Assembly (NCBI RefSeq): GCF_030385785.1
Contig: NZ_JAUEDK010000047.1
Span: 1 to 33,559 of the forward strand
Reading direction: 5' to 3'
DNA: 33,559 bases
From: Crenobacter oryzisoli
GTDB lineage: Bacteria; Pseudomonadota; Gammaproteobacteria; Burkholderiales; Chromobacteriaceae
Shown: piece after piece, positions 8,120 to 18,332 of the stretch
Numbering within the stretch: the stretch's first letter is position 1
How the letters are laid out: each line of letters starts with the position of its first letter
Translations under genes and position numbers: made by a program
Notes under the pieces: model-generated
What the model saw: only the letters and a program-made list of their open reading frames with translations
What the model was told of the DNA's origin: nothing
Database searches by the model: none

Positions 8120-9340
8120 ATGGTGGCGTCTCCACTGCTTTACCTTCAATCCGGCGGCCCTACCGCCGTACTGAATGCCTCGGCCTTTGGCGTCATTGAG
8201 ACCGCCCGTCGGCTGGGGCGACCGCTCCTGGCGGCCCGGAATGGCCTGGCAGGCTTGCTGGATGGTCGGCTGGTGGATACTGCGAGGGTGAGCAAGGATG
8301 ACATCGCGCTACTGCCTACTATGCCCGGCGGCAGCTTCGGCGTTAGCCGGCACATGATCCCGGCTTATTATGAAGCGCCCCAAGAGTGGTTGGCGGTACG
8401 TGATGTGTTGGAACGTCACAATATTCACCATCTGCTGCTCAACGGCGGCAACGGCAGTATGGGGTGCGCCGCACGGCTGGCCGAATTTGAGCAGCACACT
8501 GGCTACCCGCTCAGCGTGATTGGCATTCCAAAAACTATCGATAATGATCTCTTGGGTACCGATTTCAGCCCAGGATTTCCTTCTGCAGCCAAATTTCTGG
8601 CGACCTCGATGCGCGAAGTGGTGCTCGATATGAACAGCATGGAGCAGCAACGGGTCTTCATTATGGAAACGATGGGGCGGCATACCGGTTGGCTGGCGGC
8701 TGCAACGACAGCAGCCGCGCGGCCCCCTGGCGATGCTCCGCTGCTGATTCTGCTCCCCGAGGTGCCGTTTGATCCCGCCGTGTTTTTGTCATTGCTGGAT
8801 CAGGGCCTGCAACGCCACGGCCACTGTGCCATTGCCGTATCTGAAGGACTAAAAGGGAGTGATGGCCTTCCAGTGGCTGAGTCCCGGCACGATGTGGTGT
8901 ACGGCCACGAACAGCTGGGTGGGGCTGGGGCCTGGCTTGCAAACTTGGTGAGGCTTCAATGTGGCATTACCGCCCATGTGGCACAAGTGGACTGCTTGCA
9001 ACGTGCGGCTCGGCACTTGGCCTCTAATGTGGATCTTCATATGGCTTATGAGGTTGGGTGTACCGCCGTGGAATGGGCCTTGAACGGAATGCACGGTGTA
9101 ATGACCGGAATTGTACGGCGGCTGTCTGCGACTCGGACATGGGAGGTCGTTCCCATCGCCCTGGCCGAAGTCGGGGATCTAGAGCGCAAGCTGCCTCTTG
9201 AGTACATTGATGTAGCCAATCTGGGAGTAACGCCAGCTTTTCTTGACTACCTGAGGCCACTGCTGGCTGGTGAGGTGCCGGTACCGTATGGCAGCGATGG
9301 GTTGCCTGATTACCATCCGATTGCATGGCCTGATGTGTAA
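8120..9340 (+). CDS. pfp: 6-phosphofructokinase, PPi-type lineage (pyrophosphate- or ATP-dependent)
   Basis: A 406-residue protein from ATG 8120; the frame extends 47 codons upstream but family similarity begins at MVASPLLYLQSGG. It phosphorylates fructose 6-phosphate to the 1,6-bisphosphate in glycolysis. Motifs are SGGPTAVLNA (11-20), GGNGSM (109-114), PKTIDND (137-143) and MGRHTGW (~185-191). Lys in PKTIDND is typical of the PPi-type lineage, whereas ATP enzymes of the E. coli type have Gly. The residue after the Mg-binding position is Gly (ATP-like), and the usual Asp of GGDG/GGDD is Asn here. Donor preference therefore cannot be fixed from sequence. Transcribed alone, with mobile elements on both sides. 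Confidence 0.85.
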   Translation: MVASPLLYLQSGGPTAVLNASAFGVIETARRLGRPLLAARNGLAGLLDGRLVDTARVSKDDIALLPTMPGGSFGVSRHMIPAYYEAPQEWLAVRDVLERHNIHHLLLNGGNGSMGCAARLAEFEQHTGYPLSVIGIPKTIDNDLLGTDFSPGFPSAAKFLATSMREVVLDMNSMEQQRVFIMETMGRHTGWLAAATTAAARPPGDAPLLILLPEVPFDPAVFLSLLDQGLQRHGHCAIAVSEGLKGSDGLPVAESRHDVVYGHEQLGGAGAWLANLVRLQCGITAHVAQVDCLQRAARHLASNVDLHMAYEVGCTAVEWALNGMHGVMTGIVRRLSATRTWEVVPIALAEVGDLERKLPLEYIDVANLGVTPAFLDYLRPLLAGEVPVPYGSDGLPDYHPIAWPDV

Positions 9341-9450
9341 ATGCCCGCTAGAGCAGGGAAGTTTCGTGGCGCAAATCAGGCTGTATCTGTAGTGGTTCAA
9401 TGGGTCCGGACACCTCGATAGGTGGATAATCCACCCTCGAGGGAAGTTGA

Positions 9451-10631
<1,181 letters not shown>

Positions 10632-10663
10632 CCACTACAATCCAGTCTGAGTGGGCTATTGAC

Positions 10664-10775
10664 TAAGAGCCACTAACAAAACTCAGCGAAGTGGTCTTGG
10701 CTAGGCATGCGGCCGCAGACAGTACAAGTAGTATGGCAAGGCCGTATAACAACGCCAAGATAGGAGCGGCTCTTA
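10664..10775 (-). repeat. TA-flanked inverted-repeat element, family A copy 3
   Basis: It is bounded by AGAGCCACTAAC (10666 on) and AGCGGCTCT (ending 10773), with TA on both outer sides (10664-10665 and 10774-10775), the expected target duplication for IS630/Tc1-type transposition. On the minus strand it carries the signature CTTGTACTGTCTGCGGC (10712-10728), aligning with copy 2. Size between TA pairs is 108 bases. It is the best-preserved copy and lies just upstream of hisN. Confidence 0.78.
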
Positions 10776-10824
10776 GGGGATGCCAATCACCTGACTATAC
10801 CTGTACCCTTTAAGGTCAAGAGTC

Positions 10825-11616
10825 ATGAGCCAGCAGCTTCCTGATATCGCTTTCTTTCATGTCTTGGCAGACGCTGCAAGCAAAGAAACACTGCCGCGAT
10901 TCCGCTCGCAACTAAACCTGCATGTCGATACAAAACCGACGGAGGAATTTTGGTTCGATCCGGTAACGGATGCGGACAGAGAGGCCGAGCGGGTGATGCG
11001 TGACCTCATCACAGCGAGATATCCCGACCATTCAATTATGGGGGAAGAATTTGGTACAACTGGTAGCGGTCCCATTCAGTGGGTATTGGATCCGGTCGAT
11101 GGTACCCGTCCGTTTCTCTGTGGCATCCCGGTATGGGGGACACTGATTGGTTTGACGCATAACGGCCGCGCAACAATGGGTATGATGAGTCAGCCATTTA
11201 CTGGAGAGAAGTTCTGGGCAGATGGGGCTTATGCTTGGAGATGCGGTCCGCAAGGTGAAGGCCAGCTTGTCACCAGGAAAAACGTTACGCTTGATCAAGC
11301 CATTTTGCACTCCACTTCTCCCGAGCTAATTGAACGAAACCCGATTGTTCATTTCCGTGAGCTTACTGAGAGAGTGTTGATGACCCGGTATGGGGGGGAA
11401 TGTTATGCAATGGCCATGCTTGCTGCTGGGCAAATCGACATCTGTCTCGAATTTTCCCTGCAACCCTATGACATCGTGGCGCTAATCCCCATCATCGAGC
11501 AGGCGGGCGGTGTAGTAACCACGCTCAAGGGGGAGCGTGCTGAAGCAGGTGGCTCGATCCTTGCCTCTGGTTGTCCGCTTTTGCATGAAGAAGCACTTAA
11601 AATGCTAAACGGATAA
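10825..11616 (+). CDS. hisN: Histidinol-phosphatase, inositol-monophosphatase family (HisN)
   Basis: 263 residues of the metal-dependent IMPase fold. Metal and substrate motifs in order: DPVTDADREAE (45 on), MGEEFG (72-77), WVLDPVDGTRPFLCGIPVWG (86-105) and PYDIVALIPIIEQAGG, with the fourth metal ligand Asp216. The WVLDPVDGTR-PF form and overall length fit HisN-type histidinol-phosphate phosphatases, which remove phosphate in histidine synthesis, better than SuhB. No other his gene is near; it stands alone among mobile elements and looks less GC-rich than the flanking core genes, so it may have been acquired. Only a weak ribosome binding site (AAGG) precedes the ATG. Confidence 0.85.
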   Translation: MSQQLPDIAFFHVLADAASKETLPRFRSQLNLHVDTKPTEEFWFDPVTDADREAERVMRDLITARYPDHSIMGEEFGTTGSGPIQWVLDPVDGTRPFLCGIPVWGTLIGLTHNGRATMGMMSQPFTGEKFWADGAYAWRCGPQGEGQLVTRKNVTLDQAILHSTSPELIERNPIVHFRELTERVLMTRYGGECYAMAMLAAGQIDICLEFSLQPYDIVALIPIIEQAGGVVTTLKGERAEAGGSILASGCPLLHEEALKMLNG

Positions 11617-11704
11617 GACGATTGTCTGAGGAGTTTTCCGGTAGGGAGAGTGTCCATCTCACTCATACGATTGGACTGCCCCGGTTCCAGTAGGCATTTC
11701 TGCC

Positions 11705-11771
11705 CTATGAAATACTGTTTTCAAACTCTACTGGCGACAGCTCGTTGGCGAAACCTGGTGGCAATCGTTCA
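11705..11771 (-). pseudogene. Remnant of an IS3-type OrfB C-terminus
   Basis: On the minus strand the frame reads LPPGFANELSPVEFENSIS then a stop at 11705-11707. The (L)SPVEFE block is the common end of IS3-family OrfB proteins. Nothing further upstream in frame is recognisable, so this is only a tail. The gap 11617-11914 otherwise holds the repeat at 11791-11888. Confidence 0.45.
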
Positions 11772-11790
11772 CCCCTGAAGTCCTCTTGGG

Positions 11791-11888
11791 GGGCGGCTAT
11801 TTGGCTTTTTCCTAGCCATACTACTTGTGCAGTCTGTGGCTGGGCTCCTAGGGAGGATCGCTACGCTGGGCTTTGTTAACGACGCTTA
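11791..11888 (+). repeat. Family A element, degenerate copy
   Basis: Contains CTTGTGCAGTCTGTGGC (11824-11840), aligning with the signature of copies 2 and 3, followed by CTACGCTGGGCTTTGTTAA, which matches the right third of copy 2. The terminal AGAGCC/GGCTCT ends are eroded, so this copy is probably immobile. Confidence 0.5.
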
Positions 11889-11914
11889 TTCAACAGCGCC
11901 CAGCAGGGGAAAAA

Positions 11915-13780
11915 TCACGCGTCGATATTTTTTCTCTGTAACGATGCAGCCAATTCACCAATACGGTTTCTGGTTTCATCCACAAGACCATTGATTTCGC
12001 TCGCCGAGGTAGTAGAGCGAAAAGCTAGTTTTCTGACTTCATCGGCCACTACGGCAAATCCACGCCCCATGTCGCCGGCGCGGGCGGCTTCAATGGCTGC
12101 GTTCAGTGAAAGCAGGTTGGTTTGTGAAGCGATTTCATCGATAACAGACACGATCTGGCTGATCTGATTGCTGGAGTTCAGCACTGCTTCCATCGCGTTG
12201 TTTGTGTTGAGCCGTTCCTTATATTCTTGCTCGACATTCTTGATGAAGGCGGTGTGAACGATCTTGCCATCCATGCGAATCTTGGAGAGGGAAAGTTGGC
12301 CCCAGGTCTTGGTGCCATCCTTTCGTTCGATCACGATCTCGCGGCTGCTGCCAACAATCTTGTCGACCCCAGAAGGGATGTTGATATCGGCATGATGGTC
12401 ATGGCCGTGCCAGATTCCAGGCAGCGCCAGCATTTTCACGTTCTGACCGATCACCTCCTGCCGACTGTAGCCCCATAGCTGTTCCGCTGCAGCGTTGAAG
12501 AAGGTCACCAGATTGCCGGCATCGATGGTGACGACGGCATCGAGGGCCTGTTCCAGCGTCTGGTTCATCATCTCACGTGCCTCGCGCTCTCGTGAGATGT
12601 CTTTGACGAAGGCCGTAAACAGGATTTTTTCACCTATTCTGACCTTCGATAGCGAAAGGCTGCCCCATACCGAGCTGCCATCCTTGCGTACGATTGGAAT
12701 ATCTCGGCTGGAGCTGACATGTTTTTTGCTGTTAGCATTGTCATGGTTGGCCGCTCCAATCCGATCGTGGTTTTTTTCAATAGCATAGGGCACGAGCATT
12801 TGTACTCCCTGCCCAATCACTTCGTCGCGGCTGTAGCCCCACAACCGTTCTGCGGCGGCGTTGAAAAAGCTCACCCGATTGTTGCTGTCGATGGTGATGA
12901 TGGCATCGATCGCTTGCTCTAGCGTCTGGTTGATGATCTCCCTCGCTTCATGATCGTGAGAGATGTCTTTGACAAAGGCGGTGTAGCCGATCGTGTTGCC
13001 AGCGCAGACCTTTGACATTGACATGCTTCCCCATCTCTTACTGCCATCTTTGTGTTCGAATTCGACCTCCTGACTTGAACCCGCGATGTGTTCAAGACCT
13101 GGGCCGCGCTTGGTGTTTGACGTACTCCCCGGCAAGACAACACTGCGGTCAATCAGCATACGGGCGTCCTTGCCCAACACCTCTTCGCGTTGGTAGCCCC
13201 AGAACAATTCGGCAGCACGGTTGAAGAAGGTAATGTGATTCTGTGCGTTGATGCTAACGATGGCATCAATCGCTTGTTCCAAAGTCTGGCTGATAGTCTC
13301 GCGCGTTTCTCGTTCTTTGCTGACATCACGGACTAGAGCGATGTAGTTTTCCTTTTTTCCACGTTTGCTCTTCGATAGAGAAAGATGGCACCAGGTTGAG
13401 CTACCGTCCTTCCGCTTAATACAGAGCTCATATCCACTTCCGACGGCATGCTCCAAGTCGGTGTGTGAGCCGTGCATTCCCAACCAGCTTGCTTCGGTGC
13501 CGGGCGTGATCGAAATCAGCGCGTTCAGTGGCTGGCCAATCGCTTCTGTCCGGGGAGCACCCCACAATGCTTCTGCGGCAGCATTAAAGAAGGTGATCTT
13601 GCCGGTCACATCGATACAGAGAACAGCTTCTATGGTTTGGTCGAAAATCTGTCCTAGTTCCGTAGCGACAGAGTCGGAAGCAAATATCCTATGCAGCAGT
13701 TTTTTCACCTTTTCCCCTATCACCTTGGTAGTTGAATTCATGCCTTCAACAGGTGCTGAAGTAGAACCAACGATTTTCAT
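11915..13780 (-). CDS. Soluble methyl-accepting chemotaxis-type protein with four tandem PAS domains
   Basis: 621 residues with no membrane segment, so a cytoplasmic receptor. Four PAS units begin near residues 46, 163, 283 and 405 (repeating QT(L/I)EQA(I/L)DA(I/V)V(S/T)I and NAAAE.LWGY.R.EVIGQ), with a ~120-residue period pointing to internal duplication. The C-terminus (~535-600) is a short MCP signalling tip, [38 protein letters not shown], which contacts CheA/CheW. Only about 25 residues separate the last PAS linker from the tip, and ~40 follow it, so the long methylation helices are missing. PAS domains may bind flavin, haem or a small ligand; residues do not decide which. Start ATG 13780; ATG 13741 is an alternative. 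Confidence 0.88.
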   Translation of the reverse strand: MKIVGSTSAPVEGMNSTTKVIGEKVKKLLHRIFASDSVATELGQIFDQTIEAVLCIDVTGKITFFNAAAEALWGAPRTEAIGQPLNALISITPGTEASWLGMHGSHTDLEHAVGSGYELCIKRKDGSSTWCHLSLSKSKRGKKENYIALVRDVSKERETRETISQTLEQAIDAIVSINAQNHITFFNRAAELFWGYQREEVLGKDARMLIDRSVVLPGSTSNTKRGPGLEHIAGSSQEVEFEHKDGSKRWGSMSMSKVCAGNTIGYTAFVKDISHDHEAREIINQTLEQAIDAIITIDSNNRVSFFNAAAERLWGYSRDEVIGQGVQMLVPYAIEKNHDRIGAANHDNANSKKHVSSSRDIPIVRKDGSSVWGSLSLSKVRIGEKILFTAFVKDISREREAREMMNQTLEQALDAVVTIDAGNLVTFFNAAAEQLWGYSRQEVIGQNVKMLALPGIWHGHDHHADINIPSGVDKIVGSSREIVIERKDGTKTWGQLSLSKIRMDGKIVHTAFIKNVEQEYKERLNTNNAMEAVLNSSNQISQIVSVIDEIASQTNLLSLNAAIEAARAGDMGRGFAVVADEVRKLAFRSTTSASEINGLVDETRNRIGELAASLQRKNIDA

Positions 13781-13970
13781 TGCATATGAGCAAATTACCC
13801 CACTCTAAAAAGGTGGGGAGGGGGGCTGAATGTGGGAGCCTTATAGGCTTGCAACATGAAGCTCGAATGGCTCGGTTGCACCATGCGGTAGGATGGGATA
13901 GATAGAGAAGATCTTGTAGGGAATCACCGATCTGCGTCAGATTACTCGACATGCGGAGCACAGAAGGGTC

Positions 13971-13993
13971 GTCCCGGCCTATTAGGCCGGGAC
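13971..13993 (-). terminator. Strong hairpin downstream of the BKACE gene
   Basis: GTCCCGGCC and GGCCGGGAC form a perfect 9-bp stem with a 5-base loop, 17 bases past the BKACE stop on the minus strand. The T tract is poor, so it may act as a terminator or as a 3' stabiliser. The 13794-13970 stretch between it and the chemoreceptor holds no gene. Confidence 0.5.
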
Positions 13994-14009
13994 GGGTTTA
14001 CGCCGCTAT

Positions 14010-15068
14010 TCAGCCGTGCAGGGTGAGGCCTTTCTGTCCAAGCTTGCGATTGGGGGCAAAGCCGTTCTGCGCCAGCGTCTCGTCCGCATCCTTGTAGAAG
14101 GTGCCGATTTTGTAGATCTCGCGCGCCTCCTTGCCATTGGCTATCTCGCGGCCGAATTCGCGAGAGATACGCACCAGCTGCTCGATCTGCTCGACGGTGG
14201 TCATTTTGCGGTCACGCTTCTGCGACCACAAATTGTCCTCGATACCGCAGCGCACGTGCAGCCCCATGGCGATCGCCATCATATTGAGCGGCAGGGTGTT
14301 GAGCATGGAGCTTTCCAGCGTCAGTACGGAGCCGTCCGGGCAGGCGCGCACAAAGTTGGCCAGATTGTAGATATTGGGCGCTTCGAAACCGCCACCGATG
14401 GCTACCCAGGTGAGAATCAGCGGCACATTGCACACGCCACGGCGCATCATCCGTTCCACCGTTTCCAACTGGGCGATATTGGCGAGCTGGAAATGGGTCT
14501 GGATGCCTTTCTCGCTCAGGCGGCGGATATGTTCCTCCACCCATTCCGGGCCGGCCGGAATGGTCATCTCGCGGTAGGCGTTGTAGCCGGGCGAGCCCAC
14601 CTGCAGCGAAGTGCCGTGCACGTCGGCTGCGCACATCTGCTCCACCACGTTCATCTGGTTGGTATTGATGGCGATGGTTACTTGGTCCGGCGTCGGTTTG
14701 ATTTCGGCCAGCATGTGGCGGGTGTCGTCGGACAGCCACTTGGCCGCATCGCCTTCGTTTTCCGGTGCGAACGAGATCGAACCGCCCACCTGCAGGATCA
14801 TGTCTGGACAGCACTCGCAGATGCCGGCGATCAGTTCGTTGGTACGCGACAGGCGCTTGGAGCCCTTGCCGTTGTCTTCACGACCATGCACATGCAGCAC
14901 GGTGGCACCAGCGTGGTAGCAGTCCACCGCCTTCTGGATCTGCTGCTCCAATGTGACCGGGATGTCCTCTGGAAAATCGGAGGGCTCCCATTCCGGGCCG
15001 TACGGAGCAGCGGTGATCACGAGTTTCTGCTGATTTTCCGGGAACAGCGAACCGTCGAGGAAGTTCAT
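14010..15068 (-). CDS. Beta-keto acid cleavage enzyme (BKACE, DUF849)
   Basis: 352 residues; start ATG 15068 with AAGGAG nearby. BKACE proteins are Zn-dependent TIM barrels that condense a beta-keto acid with acetyl-CoA to give acetoacetate and a CoA ester, as in 3-keto-5-aminohexanoate cleavage in lysine fermentation or dehydrocarnitine cleavage. The Zn motif HVHGRE (His59, His61) and the ending strand motifs (LTLESSMLNTLPLNMMAIAMG) are present. It is the second gene of an operon with the TauD-type dioxygenase 49 bases upstream. The substrate is not predictable here; the dioxygenase partner suggests a modified amino or carboxylic acid. Confidence 0.9.
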   Translation of the reverse strand: MNFLDGSLFPENQQKLVITAAPYGPEWEPSDFPEDIPVTLEQQIQKAVDCYHAGATVLHVHGREDNGKGSKRLSRTNELIAGICECCPDMILQVGGSISFAPENEGDAAKWLSDDTRHMLAEIKPTPDQVTIAINTNQMNVVEQMCAADVHGTSLQVGSPGYNAYREMTIPAGPEWVEEHIRRLSEKGIQTHFQLANIAQLETVERMMRRGVCNVPLILTWVAIGGGFEAPNIYNLANFVRACPDGSVLTLESSMLNTLPLNMMAIAMGLHVRCGIEDNLWSQKRDRKMTTVEQIEQLVRISREFGREIANGKEAREIYKIGTFYKDADETLAQNGFAPNRKLGQKGLTLHG

Positions 15069-15117
15069 TGCTTACTCCTTGAGAAATCTTGTAGAGGTGC
15101 TGTGGGGGAACGGGGGT

Positions 15118-15975
15118 TCAAAATGGTTTGCCGCCGACGATGGCGGCTCGCTCCATCTTGCGGTGGCACGGCGAGTAATCCATTACTGCGTAGTGCTGGG
15201 TGCTTCGGTTGTCCCAGATGGCCATGCTGTAAGGCTTCCAGCGCCAGCGCACCTGGTACTCCGGAACATAGGCCTGGCTGATCAGGTACTGCAGCAGGTC
15301 GCTGGCGTTCTTGTTGTAGTCCTGGCCATAACGGACGCGGCCATTTTTGTGGTAATTGACGAAATGGGAGGTGAAGGCGTTGACGAACAGGACCTTCTCA
15401 CCGGTCTCCGGATGAATACGTACCACCGGATGCTCGGCGTCAGGATACTTGTCCTTCATCGCCAGCCGTTGCTCCTGCGGCATGGCGGCGGCGAACGAAG
15501 CATTGAAACTGTGGCTGGCGATCAGGCCTTCGATATCGCGTTTCACGTCGTCTGGCAGCTGTTCATAGGCAAGTGCCATATTGGCCCACATGGTGTCGCC
15601 ACCCACCGGCGGGCATTCGATGCAGCGCAGAACGCAGCCGAGTGCTGGGGTCTCGCGCCAAGTGCCATCCACGTGCCAGGCGTTCTCGTAACGGTCGGGC
15701 GGGTTGTCCGGGGTCTTGTAGATCTGCACCAGGCCGGGCGCATCCGGGTGGCTCGGTGCCATCGGGTGGTCTTCCAGTTGGCCCAGGCGCATCGCGAAGG
15801 CCATGTGGTCGCGGCGCGAGAGTTTGTCGAGGTCCTGGTCGCGCAGGAACAGCACCTTATAGCGCAGTAGTGCGTCGTAAATGCTGTTGAACAGATCGTC
15901 GTCGCGGACCGCGTCGCCGAGATTGACGTCAAGCAGTTCCGCGCCCAGCGCGCAGGTCAGTGGCTCAATGCGCAT
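15118..15975 (-). CDS. TauD/TfdA-family Fe(II)/2-oxoglutarate dioxygenase
   Basis: 285 residues, start ATG 15975 with AAGGAGGAG before it. The iron facial triad is clear: His101 and Asp103 in NAWHVDGTW, and His261 in STQHYAV, followed by CHRKMERA, whose Arg should bind 2-oxoglutarate. Family members hydroxylate sulfonates, phenoxyacetates, carnitine precursors and similar acids, releasing succinate and CO2. It is first in an operon with BKACE and divergent from an AraC regulator. It is shorter than gamma-butyrobetaine dioxygenase (~380) and lacks that enzyme's N-terminal domain. Substrate unknown, probably an acid that the BKACE partner helps to degrade. Confidence 0.9.
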   Translation of the reverse strand: MRIEPLTCALGAELLDVNLGDAVRDDDLFNSIYDALLRYKVLFLRDQDLDKLSRRDHMAFAMRLGQLEDHPMAPSHPDAPGLVQIYKTPDNPPDRYENAWHVDGTWRETPALGCVLRCIECPPVGGDTMWANMALAYEQLPDDVKRDIEGLIASHSFNASFAAAMPQEQRLAMKDKYPDAEHPVVRIHPETGEKVLFVNAFTSHFVNYHKNGRVRYGQDYNKNASDLLQYLISQAYVPEYQVRWRWKPYSMAIWDNRSTQHYAVMDYSPCHRKMERAAIVGGKPF

Positions 15976-16071
15976 GGTTTCTCCTCCTTTATGTAGGTGC
16001 CCGGTCTTGTTTAGTTACGTAGGCCGGTGAAGACCACTTTACTGACATGGTTAAAAAGAAATTTCTCATTG

Positions 16072-16107
16072 CATGCCAAATGTTTTTCAATTCATGCCAA
16101 GTACAAT
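16072..16107. promoter_or_regulatory. AraC-type direct-repeat operator between dioxygenase and araC-like genes
   Basis: CATGCCAA occurs at 16072-16079 and again at 16093-16100, exactly 21 bases apart and in the same orientation, the geometry expected for an AraC-family dimer. On the minus strand each gives TTGGCATG, so the copy proximal to the dioxygenase could double as its -35 box. TACAAT at 16102-16107 may be the -10 box of the regulator gene. Confidence 0.55.
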
Positions 16108-16144
16108 AGATTGAGAATCCAACGAGCTTGAGGCGAGGAACGCA

Positions 16145-17143
16145 ATGGAAACGATGATTCAGGCCGCCACGCTGACCGGTTACTTTCAGGTAGCGTTCAA
16201 GCACGGGATCAATTCGCTGGAGCTACTGCGCCAAGTAGGGATCGATGCCGTCTTGTTGACCAGCCCGGAGCATCGTCTACCGGTTACGGCGGTGTGCGAG
16301 TTGTTGGAACGTTCGGCCGCCGTAAGTGGCTGCACCACCTTCGGGCTGGAAATGGCGGAGCTGCGCCAGAAACGCGATGTGGGGGCAATCGGCCTACTGC
16401 TGGCCCATAAGCGCACGCTGCGCGAGGCATTGCTGGCAGCTCAGCAATACCGCCACCTGCTCAACGACGCGCTTGGCCTTTATATAGAGAATGCCGGTGA
16501 TACCGTGGTGATCCGTGAGGAGATCATTTCCGACGCACCACACCGGGCACGGCAGGCGACCGAACTGGCGGTGGGCGTGTTGACCAAGATCTTCCGTGCT
16601 CTGCTCGGCCCGAACTGGCACCCGCGCAGCGTCAACTTCACCCACCCGGAACCGGCCGACTCTCGCATGCACCGGAGCTTCTTCGCGTGCCCGGTGCACT
16701 TCAGCAGCGAGTTCAACGGCATCGTCTGCAACGCGGCTGATCTGGATGCACCCAACCCGGCGGCCGACTTGGCGCTGGTACGCTACGCTGAGAGTCTGGC
16801 CGCACCGCTTAACGCTGCCAGTCCGGACTCGCTGGTAGCCGATGTACGCAAGGCGGTCTATCTGCTGCTGCCATTGGAACAGGCCAATATCGATAAAGTG
16901 GCGCAGCACCTGCACATGAGCACGCGCACCCTGCAGCGCCGACTGGATGATTTGGACGTGGATTTTTCCGCCGTGCTGGCCGGCGTGCGCCATGAGCTGG
17001 CGGTGCGCTATCTGAGTAATCCGCGCTTTTCGCTAGGTCGTATCGCCGCTCTGCTCGGCTATGCGCGCCAAGCCTCTTTCACGCGCTGGTTCAGCGCGCG
17101 CTTCGGCATGACGCCGCGCGCTTGGCGGGCGACAAGAATATAG
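16145..17143 (+). CDS. AraC-family regulator (OruR-like, Arabinose_bd domain)
   Basis: 332 residues. The N-terminal ~200 residues match the Arabinose_bd/OruR-type sensing domain (LLRQVGIDAVLLTSPEHRLPVTAV...TTFGLEMAELRQKRDVGAIGLLLAH). The C-terminal ~100 residues are the double HTH (NIDKVAQHLHMSTRTLQRRLDD and FSLGRIAALLGYARQASFTRWFSARFGMTPRAWR). Divergent transcription and a direct-repeat site in the 169-base gap indicate control of the dioxygenase-BKACE operon, probably as an activator responding to its substrate. The 279 bases after its stop, up to the convergent LysR gene, show no gene. Confidence 0.92.
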   Translation: METMIQAATLTGYFQVAFKHGINSLELLRQVGIDAVLLTSPEHRLPVTAVCELLERSAAVSGCTTFGLEMAELRQKRDVGAIGLLLAHKRTLREALLAAQQYRHLLNDALGLYIENAGDTVVIREEIISDAPHRARQATELAVGVLTKIFRALLGPNWHPRSVNFTHPEPADSRMHRSFFACPVHFSSEFNGIVCNAADLDAPNPAADLALVRYAESLAAPLNAASPDSLVADVRKAVYLLLPLEQANIDKVAQHLHMSTRTLQRRLDDLDVDFSAVLAGVRHELAVRYLSNPRFSLGRIAALLGYARQASFTRWFSARFGMTPRAWRATRI

Positions 17144-17422
17144 CCGTCGGAGACTGCTGGGGGGCAGGGAGGGCGACGCAATGGTAGGACACCTCCAACT
17201 TCGCGGGGGAATGAGCAGGGCAGTGTCGTTCTGCACAAGCAGTTGGCCTGCTATTAAGTGGCCGCCTTCTTTGCCAATCTACCACCCTGTCTGTTCATGG
17301 GGGCGTGTGGTAGCACTCACTGTTGGTCAGAAAGTTGGCCGCCATGGGCCAAGAACGAATCGTTCAATAGCGGGATGAGAGAACAGTACCGGAATGCGCA
17401 CGGGCTCTTGTCACGATGACGG

Positions 17423-18319
17423 CTAACGGCCGGGAAGAGTCAAGGATTCTTCCACAAAAGCGCGGACAGCAGGGGACAGTTCACGTCTTCTGCTGGCCAT
17501 TGCTAAATGAACGGAAAAATCAAAATCCGTGATGGGTCTGAAGCAAATGCCGGGTTGGGTAAAATTCCGCATTGATTCAGGTACTACCACGATGCCGTAA
17601 CCCGCAGAAGCCAGGCTAATCGCAGCGATGAAGTCCTGAACGCGATGCTCCAGGAACGCCAGGAAGCCTCCGGCTGCCCCCAAGGCGGATAAAACCTCAC
17701 CGAAGCCCTCATCCTCATCGAACTGTGGGGAGATGAAGGACTCATCTTTCAGGTCGTTAGCGGACAGTGTGGATCTGGCCGCCAAGGGATGGTCATTAGC
17801 CATGGCAACCAGCAGACGCTCGGTTTGTACGATGGTAGCCGTAAGGCCAGATGGGTATTCTCGACGAGGCCTCACAATACCCACGTCGATTTCGCCGCTG
17901 CTCAGCGCTTCGAATTGCCGCGGTGTTTCCATAGCGACAACCTCGATCCGAACATTCGCATGGGTGATGCGAAACTGGCGCAGCATCCGCGACAGCACGC
18001 CGCTACTTACGCCAGAAGCGACGAAACCGATTCGCACAATGCCGGCAAGCCCTCTGGCCGCGAGCCGCCCGACCTGGTCCGCGCGTTCGATATGCCTCAA
18101 TGCGGCAACGGCCTCGGCATGGAATAAACGTCCTGCATCCGTCAGTGTCACCGGCTGGCGTTTGTTCCGGTTCAGAAGGCGGATGCCGATGTCTTGTTCC
18201 AGGCGTTGAATCTGGGCGCTAAGAGCCGATTGAGCGACGTTCAATCGATCCGCCGCTTTGGCAAAGTGCAGCTCCTCCACTACCGTGGTGAAGTACCTCA
18301 ACTGACGAGCATCGATCAT
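17423..18319 (-). CDS. LysR-family regulator, divergent from glaH
   Basis: 298 residues: HTH at 1-60 (LRYFTTVVEELHFAKAADRLNVAQSALSAQIQRLE), then an effector domain beginning VRIGFVASG. It is transcribed away from glaH copy 1 with a 97-base gap, the normal arrangement for a LysR activator of the neighbouring catabolic genes. In other bacteria glaH is often controlled by CsiR (a GntR protein) or a LysR such as GcdR that senses glutarate, so glutarate is a reasonable effector guess. Confidence 0.9.
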   Translation of the reverse strand: MIDARQLRYFTTVVEELHFAKAADRLNVAQSALSAQIQRLEQDIGIRLLNRNKRQPVTLTDAGRLFHAEAVAALRHIERADQVGRLAARGLAGIVRIGFVASGVSSGVLSRMLRQFRITHANVRIEVVAMETPRQFEALSSGEIDVGIVRPRREYPSGLTATIVQTERLLVAMANDHPLAARSTLSANDLKDESFISPQFDEDEGFGEVLSALGAAGGFLAFLEHRVQDFIAAISLASAGYGIVVVPESMRNFTQPGICFRPITDFDFSVHLAMASRRRELSPAVRAFVEESLTLPGR

Positions 18320-18332
18320 TTGATCTCAAATA

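Noticed and set aside
13801-13830. G-rich run before the chemoreceptor as a regulatory G-quadruplex
   Set aside because: Only irregular G runs are present and no supporting context was seen.
14016-15281. Long plus-strand open frame (421 codons) opposite the BKACE gene
   Set aside because: It is the antisense shadow of a well-supported BKACE gene, with no domain and no ribosome binding site of note.
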